From positions 1,054,001 to 1,118,000 of the forward strand of contig NZ_CP134880.1 in assembly GCF_032102965.1 (NCBI RefSeq): a DNA stretch of 64,000 nt, in the 5' to 3' direction. The position numbers were made by a program, and so were the translations under genes. Numbering within the stretch: position 1 is the stretch's first letter; every line of letters begins with the position of its first letter. The notes beneath the pieces were generated by a model. That model did not search any database and was not told the origin of the DNA. It worked only from the letters and a program-made list of their open reading frames with translations. The DNA comes from Demequina capsici (GTDB lineage: Bacteria; Actinomycetota; Actinomycetes; Actinomycetales; Demequinaceae). Shown here piece after piece: positions 46,886 to 54,808 of the stretch.

Positions 46886-47763
46886 GCACCGAGGCCACGA
46901 CGCGTCCTCGCGTCGTCCGTCCCGCGGAGCCGAGCAAGATCCGCGCCACCGTCGGCGCGATCGTGCTGGTGCTCGTCGTGATCGCTGCCGGCCGCTTCTC
47001 CAACGCGGCATGGGGCAACCTGTCCGACCTGCTGACCGACGGGTGGAAGTACTTCTACCTGATGGTCAAGGGCGTGATGCAGAACCCGTTCTCGGATCCG
47101 TACAGCGGGTACTGGACCGAGGCGGTGAAGGGGATGCTCGAGTCGATCTCCATGGCGTGGATCGGCACCATGATCGGCGCGGTGCTCTCCGTGCCGCTCG
47201 GATTCCTCGCCGCCCGCAACGTTGCGCACCCTGTGGTCGTGCAGGTCACGCGCGTGTTCCTCAACATCGTGCGCACCATCCCCGAGCTGATCTTCGCGAT
47301 CATCCTGCTGCTGCCCATCTTCGGCTTCGGCCCCAACGCGGGCGCGCTCGCGCTCGGCGTCGGCGCCATCGGCACGCTCGGCAAGCTGACCGCGGAGGCG
47401 CTCGAGGGCATCGACCCGGGGCCGGTGGAGGCTGCCCGCGCAGCGGGCGCATCGCACGGCGCGATCCTGCGTTGGACCTACTGGTCCCAGGTGCTGCCTG
47501 AGGTGCTCGCGTTCTGGCTCTACCGCTTCGAGATCAACATCCGCGCGTCCGCCATCCTGGGCGTCATCGGCGCGGGGGGCATCGGCGCGGTGCTGAACCA
47601 GGCGTTCCGGTATCGCGAGTGGGACTACATCGGCATCCTGCTGTTCGTGATCATCGTGGTGACCGTGCTCGTCGACACGATCTCCGGGGCGGTGCGTCAC
47701 CGCATCATCGCGGGCACGGGAGTCACCGACAGGGACATCGTCACCGAACCCGTGGGGCTCTGA
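46882..47763 (+). CDS. PhnE-like ABC transporter permease 2, second importer
   Basis: 293 residues with about six helices, EAA loop VEAARAAGASHGAILRWTYW and FEINIRASAILGVIGAGGIG. It is the last gene of the operon; unlike the first importer, no HAD hydrolase or regulator accompanies it. Confidence 0.92.
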   Translation: MSTEATTRPRVVRPAEPSKIRATVGAIVLVLVVIAAGRFSNAAWGNLSDLLTDGWKYFYLMVKGVMQNPFSDPYSGYWTEAVKGMLESISMAWIGTMIGAVLSVPLGFLAARNVAHPVVVQVTRVFLNIVRTIPELIFAIILLLPIFGFGPNAGALALGVGAIGTLGKLTAEALEGIDPGPVEAARAAGASHGAILRWTYWSQVLPEVLAFWLYRFEINIRASAILGVIGAGGIGAVLNQAFRYREWDYIGILLFVIIVVTVLVDTISGAVRHRIIAGTGVTDRDIVTEPVGL

Positions 47764-47841
47764 GATCCGAGCGGGAGTGATCGGCTGCACCGTTGGCTGC
47801 ACGCAGGCGCGTGATTGCTTGGAATATCGGCGTTCCGCGGG

Positions 47842-47915
47842 TGGGCCAGGCGGGACTTGAACCCGCGACCGATGGATTATGAGTCCACTGCTCTAACCGG
47901 CTGAGCTACTGGCCC
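47842..47915 (-). tRNA. tRNA with CAT anticodon (Met, or Ile2)
   Basis: 74 nt cloverleaf: acceptor GGGCCAG/CTGGCCC, D-arm with AGCTCAGCCGGTTAGAGC, anticodon stem GTGGA/TCCAT around CTCATAA, T-arm GCGGGTTCAAGTCCCGC and discriminator A. The CCA is not encoded. CAT can mean elongator Met or lysidine-modified Ile2; the sequence alone does not decide. It lacks the features of initiator tRNA. Confidence 0.9.
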
Positions 47916-48027
47916 GTGGCGTGCGTCCGCGCGCGCCGCACACAGCCTAGCCGGAGCGCCTCCCGGAGCAGGTCACCGCGGCGTACGCGTCCCCGGCGTC
48001 ACGCCTGCGCAGGGGAGGCGCAGGTGG

Positions 48028-48056
48028 TTCTTTCCGGCCTCAGGATCGTGTAGAGT
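48028..48056 (+). promoter_or_regulatory. Promoter of the tRNA-Asn gene
   Basis: TTCTTT, 17 bases, then TAGAGT (48051-48056), about 13 bases before the mature tRNA 5' end. It is one of the few promoters here with a believable -35 box. Confidence 0.55.
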
Positions 48057-48068
48057 CTTACCGCGCGA

Positions 48069-48141
48069 TCCTCCGTAGCTCAATTGGCAGAGCAGCCGAC
48101 TGTTAATCGGCAGGTTACTGGTTCGAGTCCAGTCGGGGGAG
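48069..48141 (+). tRNA. tRNA-Asn (GTT)
   Basis: 73 nt: acceptor TCCTCCG/CGGGGGA, D-arm AGCTCAATTGGCAGAGC, anticodon arm CCGAC TGTTAAT CGG with GTT, T-arm ACTGGTTCGAGTCCAGT and discriminator G. The CCA is not encoded. Confidence 0.95.
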
Positions 48142-48150
48142 CGAAACGGG

Positions 48151-48188
48151 AAGGCCTCCCACCCGCGGAAACGCAGGTGGGAGGCCTT
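48151..48188. terminator. Rho-independent terminator after tRNA-Asn
   Basis: aaggcctcccacc (48151-48163) pairs perfectly with ggtgggaggcctt (48176-48188), followed by TTTT. It also lies just past the stop of the leftward gene at 48205, so it can serve both directions. Confidence 0.88.
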
Positions 48189-48204
48189 TTCGCTGCCCCG
48201 CGGG

Positions 48205-50334
48205 TCAGACCTGAGCGTGCTCGTCGTCGCGCTGGTGGCGGTGCTCCGGCAGGACGTGGAAGGCGAGCCAGGCCGCGATCGAGATCGCCGCGAACCCTGC
48301 CACGATCAGCACCCACATCAGCACCGGCTGCTGCGACTGGTCCCACGTCTCGCCCAGCGGCACGGCGATGAACACGAAGGCCGCCGCGGCCACGAAGTAG
48401 CTGGCCGCCCAGATCCGCTGATCCCAGTCGTGGAGCGCCTTGCCTTCCAGATAGTCGAACGGCAGCAGGCCCACGAGCAGGATCGTCAGGGCCTCGAGCG
48501 CGGTCGCCGCGAGCGTGTCCTCGGTGAGGCCCACCACGAAGTTGGTGTCATGCCCCAGGAACGTCTCGACGGCGGACAGGCCCAGCCAGGAGACGATGCC
48601 GAGTCCCAGGATGGTCGCAGCGCCGAACAGTGCGATACGTCCCTCGGCCTCCTTGGACTGCACCCGCGCCAGCGTGATGCCGACGACCAGACCGAACAGC
48701 AGGCTCGGCTCGATGTGCAGCCAGCGCGAGACGAGCACCGACACGGCGGCGATGATCATGCCGCCGGGCAGGGGGGACATCACGCCGTTGACGTCGAAGC
48801 GTCTGGCGGCGTACCCGAGCTTGAGCACGTTCACGACCACGTTGATCGCGTAGAGCGACAGGTACAGCGCCAGGAACGTGCGGATGGACCAGGCGTTGAA
48901 TCCGAACTGGGGTTCGGAGAAGCCCAGGATGACGGCGCTCAGCGCCACTGAGACGGCGCTTCCGGCCCACGGGTTGTCGAGCCTGCTCGGCACGAACCTC
49001 CGCAGGCTGCGGGTGCGGCGACGCACTGGGGTGAGCCATCCGAACGCTCGGCCGTAGTTCTCGGTGAGGGTGTTCTGCAGCAGCTCGGCGGGCAGTGCCG
49101 CGAGCAGCACGAACGCGGCTGCCAGACCGCCCGCTGCGGCCACGGTCAACGGGGTGACGGTGAGGTCGCTCCAGGTGCGCAGCACGTCCGACAGGCGGTG
49201 GACCGTCAGCTCCGGCGGCACCGGCGTCAAGGTGACGGCAGGAGCGGGACCCTCGGCGAGCACGATGGTCTCCGTCTTCGCCGGCGCCACGATCACCGGC
49301 AGCGACGAGACCGAGGCGGAGATGCCGTCGGCCCTGAGCGTCGCGACCAGGTCATGCGCGCCCGCCTCCGTCGTGACCGGGAGCGTGAAGGGCGCGACCA
49401 GGCTGCCGGTGCCGTCGACCGTGGCCGAGACCAGGGAGACAGGCGTCGAGTGGATCTCCACGTCGACCTGAGCACCTTCGGGGAGCCCGGACGCGACGAC
49501 GGACAGGTGCTCACCTGGCACGAGCGGGCGTCCGCCGATGTCGTTGCCGTCGGCGTCCACGATCGAGAACGACCATTCGATGGTAGGAGGCACCACCACC
49601 GCGGCATGGGTGGCGCGCGGGGTGCTCCTCGGCGTGGTGGTGCTCGTCGCCTGCGGGGCCGCAGCGGCGGCCGGAACCGCTGCGGGAGCGGCGGGCGGCG
49701 TGGTGGCCCGCGGCGCGGGTGCGGTGGTCTTCACCTCGGACTTGGGGGTGGACACCTCGCCCGTCTGCTCCGGCGTCTGGTCCACGACCGGGGGTGTCGT
49801 CTCGACCACGGGAGGCGTCGTCTCGATCACCGGCGGCGTGGCCGCGGGCAGGGCGACGATCAGCTGGCATGAGGTGGTCTCGACGGTCTTGCCGTTGCCA
49901 AGGTGATGGTCGAGCGTGACCTTGTACGTGCCGGACGCCAGGGGTGTGGCGAACGTGCAGCTCCATCCACCGTTGCCGGAGCTGGTCGCCGTGCAGCTCC
50001 TGCCGGTCATGTCATCGCCGGAGCTCGACGTGCCGGACACGACAAGGGTCAGCGTCGAGTCGCCGCCGGGGAAGCCGACGCCGGTGAGCGTGGGCGTCGC
50101 GGTGGTCACGGTGATGGGGCCGTGCGCCTTGAAGCGCGGAGCGGCGGAGGCCGCCTGCCCGGTATCGTCGGCCACCTTCGACTGTCCGGGAGGACTGCCG
50201 GGCGCATCGGCGCGGGCGACCGGGCTGGTGAGCACGGTGAGCGCGAATCCGAGCGCGAGCGTGAAGATCGCTGTCAGCGTCGCCGCGGCGATCGCGACGT
50301 TCCCCCTTCGACGCCAAAGTCGTGCAGGCGCCAT
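48205..50334 (-). CDS. Large membrane protein with an extracytoplasmic Thr/Pro-rich part, unrecognised
   Basis: 709 residues. GGGAGG lies five bases before ATG 50334. A signal sequence (about 15-45), an immunoglobulin-like beta domain with a Cys pair (about 75-165), a Thr/Pro/Val repeat linker (ETTPPVV twice, about 170-250), a second beta domain (about 255-350), and then about nine membrane helices (about 390-690) follow in order. Conserved-looking helix sequences are SVALSAVILGFSEPQFGFN, GVMSPLPGGMIIAAVSVL and EPSLLFGLVVGITLARVQ. The C-terminus is His/Asp/Glu-rich. I do not recognise the family. A Crp/GlxR-type site lies over its promoter. Confidence 0.75.
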   Translation of the reverse strand: MAPARLWRRRGNVAIAAATLTAIFTLALGFALTVLTSPVARADAPGSPPGQSKVADDTGQAASAAPRFKAHGPITVTTATPTLTGVGFPGGDSTLTLVVSGTSSSGDDMTGRSCTATSSGNGGWSCTFATPLASGTYKVTLDHHLGNGKTVETTSCQLIVALPAATPPVIETTPPVVETTPPVVDQTPEQTGEVSTPKSEVKTTAPAPRATTPPAAPAAVPAAAAAPQATSTTTPRSTPRATHAAVVVPPTIEWSFSIVDADGNDIGGRPLVPGEHLSVVASGLPEGAQVDVEIHSTPVSLVSATVDGTGSLVAPFTLPVTTEAGAHDLVATLRADGISASVSSLPVIVAPAKTETIVLAEGPAPAVTLTPVPPELTVHRLSDVLRTWSDLTVTPLTVAAAGGLAAAFVLLAALPAELLQNTLTENYGRAFGWLTPVRRRTRSLRRFVPSRLDNPWAGSAVSVALSAVILGFSEPQFGFNAWSIRTFLALYLSLYAINVVVNVLKLGYAARRFDVNGVMSPLPGGMIIAAVSVLVSRWLHIEPSLLFGLVVGITLARVQSKEAEGRIALFGAATILGLGIVSWLGLSAVETFLGHDTNFVVGLTEDTLAATALEALTILLVGLLPFDYLEGKALHDWDQRIWAASYFVAAAAFVFIAVPLGETWDQSQQPVLMWVLIVAGFAAISIAAWLAFHVLPEHRHQRDDEHAQV

Positions 50335-50409
50335 CAGAGCCTCCCTCAGCGGGGTCTCGCGCGCCACCCGGGTGTGGACGCGACCGAGCTCCCTCTCTGA
50401 GCACAATAA

Positions 50410-50425
50410 TGTGACGCATCTCACA
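50410..50425. promoter_or_regulatory. Crp/GlxR-type operator
   Basis: TGTGACGCATCTCACA, exact TGTGAnnnnnnTCACA, with flanking AA/TT extending the palindrome to 20 bp. It sits between divergent genes; TATTGT (complement of 50404-50409) just beyond it is the likely -10 of the leftward membrane protein gene. Confidence 0.75.
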
Positions 50426-50501
50426 TTGCCACAGGAAAAGCGGAAGTTTACCTCCGCGTAATACTTCGAGTGTCCCGTCCGCCCGGTGCTAGCGTCGACG
50501 C

Positions 50502-50798
50502 GTGACGCAGTTCCACTTCGACGCCGACCTCTACCTCTGGGAATCCAGGCGAGAGACCTGGGTCTTCGCCGACCTTCCGCACGATGTCGCGGACGTGATC
50601 GAGGACGCCCAGACCGGACCCCGCCGAGGCTTCGGAGCGGTCAGGGTCGAGGTCACGCTCGGGACGACGACCTGGCGCACGAGCATCTTCCCCTCCAAGG
50701 GCCGCGGCACGTACATCCTTCCCGTCAAGCGTGCGGTGCTCGACGCCGAAGGCGTCGTGCCGACCGCTCGCGTCGCGCTCAGCCTCCACACCGTCTGA
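50502..50798 (+). CDS. DUF1905 family protein
   Basis: 98 residues. The DUF1905 beta-barrel pattern is clear: FDADLYLWESRRETWVFADLP, GFGAVRVEVTLGTTTWRTSIFP and YILPVKRAVLDAEGV. The function is unknown; the C-terminal helix seen in fused versions is absent. TAGCGT (50490-50495) lies six bases before the GTG, the leaderless spacing. Confidence 0.88.
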   Translation: MTQFHFDADLYLWESRRETWVFADLPHDVADVIEDAQTGPRRGFGAVRVEVTLGTTTWRTSIFPSKGRGTYILPVKRAVLDAEGVVPTARVALSLHTV

Positions 50799-50901
50799 GC
50801 GGCCTCCAGGTCGTGCGACGAGGCGACGGCGGGCGACCACGCGCCTACGCTTGGTTGCGACGGGATGTCCCGCATCCCCCCGAGCTGAGGCGGTGGGAAC
50901 C

Positions 50902-51468
50902 ATGAGCGAGTCGACGGCGCCTGCGGCGGTCGAAGCCCCCACGGGCGCACGAGGTGCGTGGCGCGCGACCAGCGTGGGCATCCCGATCCACGCGCTGCTC
51001 GCCCTGACGTGGGGCCCGCTCGGCGCATGGGCCTACGGCGCGCTCATCGACGGGGCCGGCGACGGCGACCTGCAGGTGCTCACAGGGGTGGCGCTCGCAC
51101 TGGTCCACCTGGTGATCCTGGTCGTGGGCATCGCGCTCGTGTCGCACACGCTCGGGCGCGTGGTCGCCACCGCGACCGCCCACCGCAGCCGCGTCACCGG
51201 GGTGGCGTCCTTCGCGGTGCTCGGCGGGCTGCTGGCGCTCGTGCCCTCGCCGCTGTTCCTCATCGACCAGCCGCACGCCGGCGCGGCGCTCGTGCTCGTG
51301 CTCGTGGGCCTGGTGCTGCCCTGCGCCATGACCGCCGGCGCGACCCGGCTCGTGCTTCCGGCCATGTCGACCGGGCGACGCCCCGCCATCGCGGCAGCGC
51401 TCGCCGCCGTCGCGCTCGTCGCTGCCGGCGTCTTCGCGGCGGTGGTGCTCTTCGGGTGGCCACTGTGA
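50902..51468 (+). CDS. Membrane protein, unrecognised
   Basis: 188 residues with four or five hydrophobic segments and almost no loops. The start follows TGGGAACC, a weak site. The Ala/Val/Leu-rich composition gives no family motif. It stands between the DUF1905 gene and the convergent nnrD gene, with a 24-base gap to the latter. Confidence 0.55.
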   Translation: MSESTAPAAVEAPTGARGAWRATSVGIPIHALLALTWGPLGAWAYGALIDGAGDGDLQVLTGVALALVHLVILVVGIALVSHTLGRVVATATAHRSRVTGVASFAVLGGLLALVPSPLFLIDQPHAGAALVLVLVGLVLPCAMTAGATRLVLPAMSTGRRPAIAAALAAVALVAAGVFAAVVLFGWPL

Positions 51469-51492
51469 CCGTGTCCCCGCGCTGACCGGGCC

Positions 51493-52374
51493 TCAGGGCT
51501 CGCGAAGGCCCCTGATGACCTCAGGGACGGCGGCGGCGACGTCCATCGCGGTGATCGGACCGCCGCGCCCGGTGGGGGCGAGCGGGTCGTCGCCCGCGGC
51601 GGCGGCGGCCGCTCGCGCGTGCACCCACGCCGCGCAGGCGCCTGCGTCAGCCGCGTCCAATCCTGAGGCGAGCAGCGCCCCGGCGATCCCTGCGAGCACG
51701 TCTCCCGCGCCGGCCGTCGCGAGCCACGGCGTCGCCACCGGCAGCTCGCGCACCGAGCCGCCCGGGGAGGCGATGAGCGTGCGGGAGCCCTTCAGCAGCA
51801 CGGTGGCACGCGTGATCTCCGCGAGCAGCCGCGCGTGCCCTGCGCGATCGTGACGCACGTCGGCGGCCGTCACGTCGTGGCGGATGGCGCCCAGCGCGCG
51901 CACGAGCTCACCCTCGTGAGGCGTCATCAGCACGCGGTCAGGAGGCGTGCGGCGCGAACCCGAGTGGCGAGCCCGAGCGCAGTCCTCGAGCGCCCCAGCA
52001 TCTACCACGCACGGCACGCCGCTCGCGAGCACGGCCCCGATCACGGCCTCCTGGCCCGCGTCGTCCGCCACGCCCGAGCCGACGGTCCACGCCTGCGCGC
52101 GCGGCAGCCGGTCCACCGCGTCGGCGTCCGCGTGGACGACCGTCTCCGGGCGTGTCGCCAGCACCAGGTCCTGGGCGCGCCGCGGACCGACGTAGCGCAC
52201 CATCCCCGCGCCGGCGCGTGCGGCTCCTGACACGCACAGCACGGCCGCGCCCGGATACGCGTCCGAGCCCGCCACGACGCCGACGACGCCACGCGAGTAC
52301 TTGTCGTCCTCCGCCAGCGGGCGCGGCCACAGCGCGACGACGTCGTCCTCGTCCACCGACGCGCCCATGACCAT
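51493..52374 (-). CDS. nnrD: ADP-dependent NAD(P)H-hydrate dehydratase
   Basis: 293 residues. The ribokinase-like dehydratase fold is marked by [22 protein letters not shown], the [13 protein letters not shown] region, [21 protein letters not shown] and [23 protein letters not shown]. It repairs the damaged hydrates of NADH and NADPH using ADP. In many bacteria it is fused to the epimerase; here the epimerase is a separate gene at 52964. CAGGCT lies six bases before ATG 52374, consistent with a leaderless mRNA. Confidence 0.93.
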   Translation of the reverse strand: MVMGASVDEDDVVALWPRPLAEDDKYSRGVVGVVAGSDAYPGAAVLCVSGAARAGAGMVRYVGPRRAQDLVLATRPETVVHADADAVDRLPRAQAWTVGSGVADDAGQEAVIGAVLASGVPCVVDAGALEDCARARHSGSRRTPPDRVLMTPHEGELVRALGAIRHDVTAADVRHDRAGHARLLAEITRATVLLKGSRTLIASPGGSVRELPVATPWLATAGAGDVLAGIAGALLASGLDAADAGACAAWVHARAAAAAAGDDPLAPTGRGGPITAMDVAAAVPEVIRGLREP

Positions 52375-52416
52375 GAGACCAGCCTGGCACACGCATCGGC
52401 GTGGAAGAATGGCGGC

Positions 52417-52914
52417 ATGGCAATGCGAGACATCCGTGTCACCGGCGATCCCGTGCTCCGCACCCCCTGCGAGCCGATCACCGACATCGACGACCGGGTC
52501 CGCCAGCTCGTCGAGGACCTGCTGGAGACCGTCGACTACGAGGGCCGGGCCGGCCTCGCGGCGAACCAGATCGGTGTCAGCCTTCGCGCGTTCTCGTGGA
52601 ACATCGACGGCGACATCGGCTACATCCTCAACCCCGTCATCACCGAGAACTCCGAGGAGATGCAGGAGCTCGGCGAGGAGGGCTGCCTCTCGGTCCCCGG
52701 CCTCTGGTACCCGTGCGAACGCCCGGCGTTCGCACGCGCCGAGGGAACGGATCTCGACGGTAGCCTCGTGGTCGTCGAGGGCGAGGAGATCTGGGCCCGC
52801 CTCATCAACCACGAGTGCGACCACCTGGACGGCAAGCTGTACCTCGACCGCCTGGACAAGGGCGTGCGTCGCAAGGCGATGAAGGAGCTGCGGGAGTCGC
52901 TCGAGGCGTCCTGA
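52417..52914 (+). CDS. def: Peptide deformylase
   Basis: 165 residues with all three motifs: GLAANQIG (about 47-54), EGCLSVPG with the metal-binding Cys, and HECDHLDG with the HExxH-type metal site (second residue E, catalytic). It removes the formyl group from nascent proteins. AAGAAT at 52405-52410 precedes the ATG by six bases. It is divergent from nnrD (42 bases between starts) and convergent with nnrE. Confidence 0.96.
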   Translation: MAMRDIRVTGDPVLRTPCEPITDIDDRVRQLVEDLLETVDYEGRAGLAANQIGVSLRAFSWNIDGDIGYILNPVITENSEEMQELGEEGCLSVPGLWYPCERPAFARAEGTDLDGSLVVVEGEEIWARLINHECDHLDGKLYLDRLDKGVRRKAMKELRESLEAS

Positions 52915-52963
52915 CACAGGGCTGAGGGCTGCGGGTCTGCGAAGCCCGGCGCGAGCCGGATGG

Positions 52964-53614
52964 TCAGGCGCTCCTCCATCCCAGGTCCACGCCCACGTCG
53001 GCTATCACCACGCGCCCTGCTGCTGCGGCAGCGGGATGCTCGACCAGGCAGTGCTTGGGCGCCGTGAACGTCACGGTGGAGGTCGCGATCACGTGAGGGG
53101 CCTCGTCGGCCGATGAGTCGGCCTCGAGACCGCTAGGCAGGTCCACCGCCACGACCGGCGTCGTGCGCGGGATCAGTGCGACCACGCCGGCGACCGGCTC
53201 GCGCAACCCCGCGCGGGATCCCAGCCCGACGATGCCGTCGATCACAAGATCCGCGCCCGCGACAAGAAGCGCACCCGACGAGAGCTCCGCCTGGACGCCG
53301 CCCGCGCCGCTCAGCCGGGCCGCTCCGCGTTCGTGGAGGCGCTCAGCGCACGGGACGACCCGCACCACCGCTCCTCGCTCCGCGAGCAGCGCACCGGCCA
53401 GGAGCGCGTCACCGCCGTTGTTGCCGCTCCCGGCCAGCACGACGACGGCCGCACCCTCCACGCCATCGGGCCTGCTCGCGAGCAGGCGTCCGCACTCGTG
53501 CGCGACGGCGGAGGCCGCCCGATCCATGAGCGCGGACTCCGGCGTGGTGAGCATCGTCCAGTCCTCGGCGTCCCGCATCTGCCCCGCGGTCATCGGCTCG
53601 TCCGTCGTCGCCAT
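52964..53614 (-). CDS. nnrE: NAD(P)H-hydrate epimerase
   Basis: 216 residues. YjeF N-terminal domain: MTAGQMRDAED at the start, VVVLAGSGNNGGDALLAGALLAERG, DLVIDGIVGLG and VVAVDLPSGLEAD, then TVTFTAPKHCLVEHPAA. It interconverts the R and S hydrates of NAD(P)H so that NnrD can repair both. CACCCT lies seven bases before ATG 53614, so it may be leaderless. Confidence 0.92.
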   Translation of the reverse strand: MATTDEPMTAGQMRDAEDWTMLTTPESALMDRAASAVAHECGRLLASRPDGVEGAAVVVLAGSGNNGGDALLAGALLAERGAVVRVVPCAERLHERGAARLSGAGGVQAELSSGALLVAGADLVIDGIVGLGSRAGLREPVAGVVALIPRTTPVVAVDLPSGLEADSSADEAPHVIATSTVTFTAPKHCLVEHPAAAAAGRVVIADVGVDLGWRSA

Positions 53615-53769
53615 GCTGTCCAGGGTGGCACAACGGCACGCGAACACACCCTCGTCCGGCCGGTGTGCTGGCATTTTGGCCCACCTTGGGGCACCATAGA
53701 GGCACACCCGGCTCAGCGGGCCGCCTTCGAGGTCGTAGGGGAAGACGCACCTCAGAGGAAGGAAGGGTC

Positions 53770-54267
53770 ATGGCTGCCATCACCCGTGGTGTTCTTTTCG
53801 TGCACTCCGCTACTCGCGCGATGTGCCCGCACATCGAGTGGGCCGCGCAAGGAGTGCTGGGCTCGCGCGCCCACTTCGAATGGACCGACCAGCCTGCCGG
53901 CAACCGCATGTTCCGCGCCGAGGTGGCGTGGCAGGGACGCCCCGGCACGGGTGCGACGCTCGCGTCGGCGCTGCGTGGCTGGGAGCACGTCCGCTACGAG
54001 GTGACCGAGGATCCGTCGTTCGGCTGCGATGGCGGACGCTGGATGCACACGCCGTCGCTCGGCATCTTCCACGCGGTCACGGACGTGCACGGCAACATCG
54101 TGGTACCCGAGGACCGCATCCGGTCCGTGCTCGAGGCAGGCGCTTCCGCCGCCGAGCTGTCACGAGCCATGAACCTCGCGCTCGGCACCGCATGGGACGA
54201 GGAGCTCGAGCCGTTCCGCTATGCGGGCCACGGTGCCCCCGTGCGTTGGCTGCACCGCGTCGGGTAG
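53770..54267 (+). CDS. DUF3145 family protein
   Basis: 165 residues with the actinobacterial DUF3145 pattern: TRGVLFVHSATRAMCPHIEWAAQGVLG, FEWTDQPAGNRMFRAEVAW, LRGWEHVRYEVTEDPS and WMHTPSLGIFHAVTDVHGNI. Its role is unknown. A strong AGGAAGGAAGGG site precedes ATG 53770. Three bases separate its stop from the next start, so the two genes are probably co-transcribed. Confidence 0.92.
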   Translation: MAAITRGVLFVHSATRAMCPHIEWAAQGVLGSRAHFEWTDQPAGNRMFRAEVAWQGRPGTGATLASALRGWEHVRYEVTEDPSFGCDGGRWMHTPSLGIFHAVTDVHGNIVVPEDRIRSVLEAGASAAELSRAMNLALGTAWDEELEPFRYAGHGAPVRWLHRVG

Positions 54268-54270
54268 CCC

Positions 54271-54633
54271 ATGGAGCTCTCCCGGGACGACGCGCTTCTC
54301 CTGCAGGCCATGGAGGAGGCGATGTGGCGACCCGAGACACGATTCGACAGGGCCTACATGGAGGCCGTGCTCGCGCCTGGATTCACCGAGGTGGGGCAGT
54401 CGGGCCGGGTCTACACGCGTGACGAATCGATCGATGCGCCGTACCAGGAGATCGACGTGGTGCTCCCGCTCACCGGATTCCGTGTCGAGGCCGTCTGCGC
54501 GCACGGCGCTCTGGTGCTCTACACCTCGATGCCTCAGCACGGCACTCGCGGTGCAGCGCATCGCAGCTCGATCTGGACCCTGACGGATCGATGGCGCCTC
54601 AGGTATCACCAGGCGACCGCTGTCGACCTCTAG
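54271..54633 (+). CDS. DUF4440 / SnoaL-like protein
   Basis: 120 residues of the NTF2-like fold: a long N-terminal helix pair (LLLQAMEEAMW), YMEAVLAPGFTEVGQSGRVYTR, and strands ending SSIWTLTDRWRLRYHQATAV. This matches the DUF4440 group of small ligand-binding or enzyme-like proteins. It follows the DUF3145 gene directly. Confidence 0.8.
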   Translation: MELSRDDALLLQAMEEAMWRPETRFDRAYMEAVLAPGFTEVGQSGRVYTRDESIDAPYQEIDVVLPLTGFRVEAVCAHGALVLYTSMPQHGTRGAAHRSSIWTLTDRWRLRYHQATAVDL

Positions 54634-54652
54634 GGCTGAGGCGCCCCACCAG

Positions 54653-54737
54653 TACGAACCACTATGCAGGTCGACACGCCGGTGGGGGAGCATCGTGGCG
54701 TCGATCTCCGGCGTGTTGCCGTCCCGATTGGTTCGCA
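54653..54737 (-). repeat. 85-bp element with inverted-repeat ends, copy 2 (inverted)
   Basis: Read on the minus strand, it starts TGCGAACCAAT (54737-54727) and ends AGTGGTTCGTA (54663-54653), matching the ends of the element at 10664-10750 including the C/T asymmetry of the two tips. Its interior holds cgacacgccgg and ccggcgtgttg as a second inverted repeat. It lies 20 bases past the DUF4440 gene. Confidence 0.72.
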
Positions 54738-54758
54738 CTGTCGGGGGAGGGGACGACG

Positions 54759-54789
54759 AAGGGCCGAGCTCTCGAGGAGCCCGGCCCTT
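54759..54789. terminator. Terminator hairpin downstream of fabF
   Basis: aagggccg (54759-54766) pairs with cggccctt (54782-54789), continued inward by agctc/gagcc around tcgag. It lies 20 bases after the fabF stop and also past the DUF4440 gene on the other strand. A short T-run follows on the plus strand. Confidence 0.8.
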
Positions 54790-54808
54790 TCGCACGTGGT
54801 GAGCGGTG

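Noticed and set aside
47842..48141. A possible tRNA-flanked integration site for a mobile element
   Set aside because: Neither tRNA gene has a repeated 3' end nearby, and no integrase, excisionase or phage-like gene is in the neighbourhood.
49560..49910. Coding-like repeats on the plus strand opposite the Thr/Pro-rich linker at 49740-49850
   Set aside because: These are the complement of the ETTPPVV repeats of the membrane protein, which has a signal sequence and membrane helices in the correct frame.
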